Assembly (NCBI GenBank): GCA_030562195.1
Contig: JAUJPP010000007.1
Location: 4,154,001 to 4,218,000 of the forward strand
DNA: 64,000 nucleotides
Source of the DNA: Nipponacmea schrenckii
Lineage: Eukaryota; Mollusca; Gastropoda; Lottiidae
Reading direction: 5' to 3'
The notes under the pieces were generated by a model. The model was not told the DNA's origin. It was given only the letters and a program-made list of their open reading frames with translations, and made no database searches. Positions 63,901 to 64,000 of the stretch are shown in pieces (position 1 is the stretch's first letter; each line of letters begins with the position of its first letter). A program made the position numbers and the translations under genes.

Positions 63901-64000
63901 GACATATTAAGCGTATAATAAAGCAGGGTTAAGTTCATCATTTTGCTTCATATACAGATTTTATGTTAAAATTGAGCATATGTCAGAATTTGGAACACGA
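63901..64000. other. Window end, presumably DBNL intron
   Basis: Nothing recognisable; no first DBNL coding exon on the minus strand. Confidence 0.4.

Overview
This is a eukaryotic, AT-rich window with short exons, GT-AG introns and abundant repeats. The gene complement (a G-protein alpha subunit, two PCGF1-type Polycomb RING proteins, HPS1 and drebrin-like/DBNL) is animal. The repeats, elements with a ~161-bp tandem core, a GACG microsatellite and a GTGGGCGTATA hairpin end, resemble the pearl/Helentron-associated elements described in molluscs. I infer a mollusc, possibly a gastropod, from genes and repeats together; no species is proven.

Layout. 1-11,010 is a repeat block: two ~2.5-kb direct copies (1-2,650 and 5,011-7,555), each with a truncated fold-back element and a pearl-like element, plus a large inverted repeat (3,815-5,060 against about 8,985-11,010). 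11,672-15,404 is a ~1.1-kb tandem duplication whose second copy was split by a 1.5-kb insertion. 15,405-19,990 shows no convincing gene. A 20-bp satellite (20,070-21,130) lies just upstream of a seven-exon, highly divergent G-alpha gene (21,595-29,385), whose 4.7-kb fifth intron is full of repeats. 30,419-31,050 is a Penelope-like element remnant with a frameshifted GIY-YIG domain and a minimal hammerhead ribozyme.

34,650-56,750 is the gene-dense part. A divergent PCGF1-like paralog (+) and a PCGF1 ortholog (-) lie tail to tail. PCGF1 is head to head with HPS1 (+), sharing a ~250-bp bidirectional promoter with an ETS-type site. HPS1 has 16 coding exons, one intron with a perfect U12-type ATATCCTTT donor and apparent AT-AA ends that carries a 28-bp minisatellite. 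HPS1 converges on DBNL (-), of which 12 exons are present; its first coding exon lies beyond base 64,000. Two MITE-like elements (62,127-63,348 and 63,427-63,900) lie in the open DBNL 5' intron.

The genes do not form an operon or one pathway: they are signalling (G-alpha), chromatin (two PRC1.1-type PCGF proteins), lysosome-related organelle biogenesis (HPS1 in BLOC-3) and actin/endocytosis (DBNL). The most noteworthy points are the altered nucleotide-binding motifs of the G-alpha protein, the tail-to-tail PCGF1 pair, the U12-type intron of HPS1, the hammerhead ribozyme and the modular pearl-like elements. Exon coordinates were read by hand from splice consensus, frame continuity and family conservation, and are not transcript-supported.
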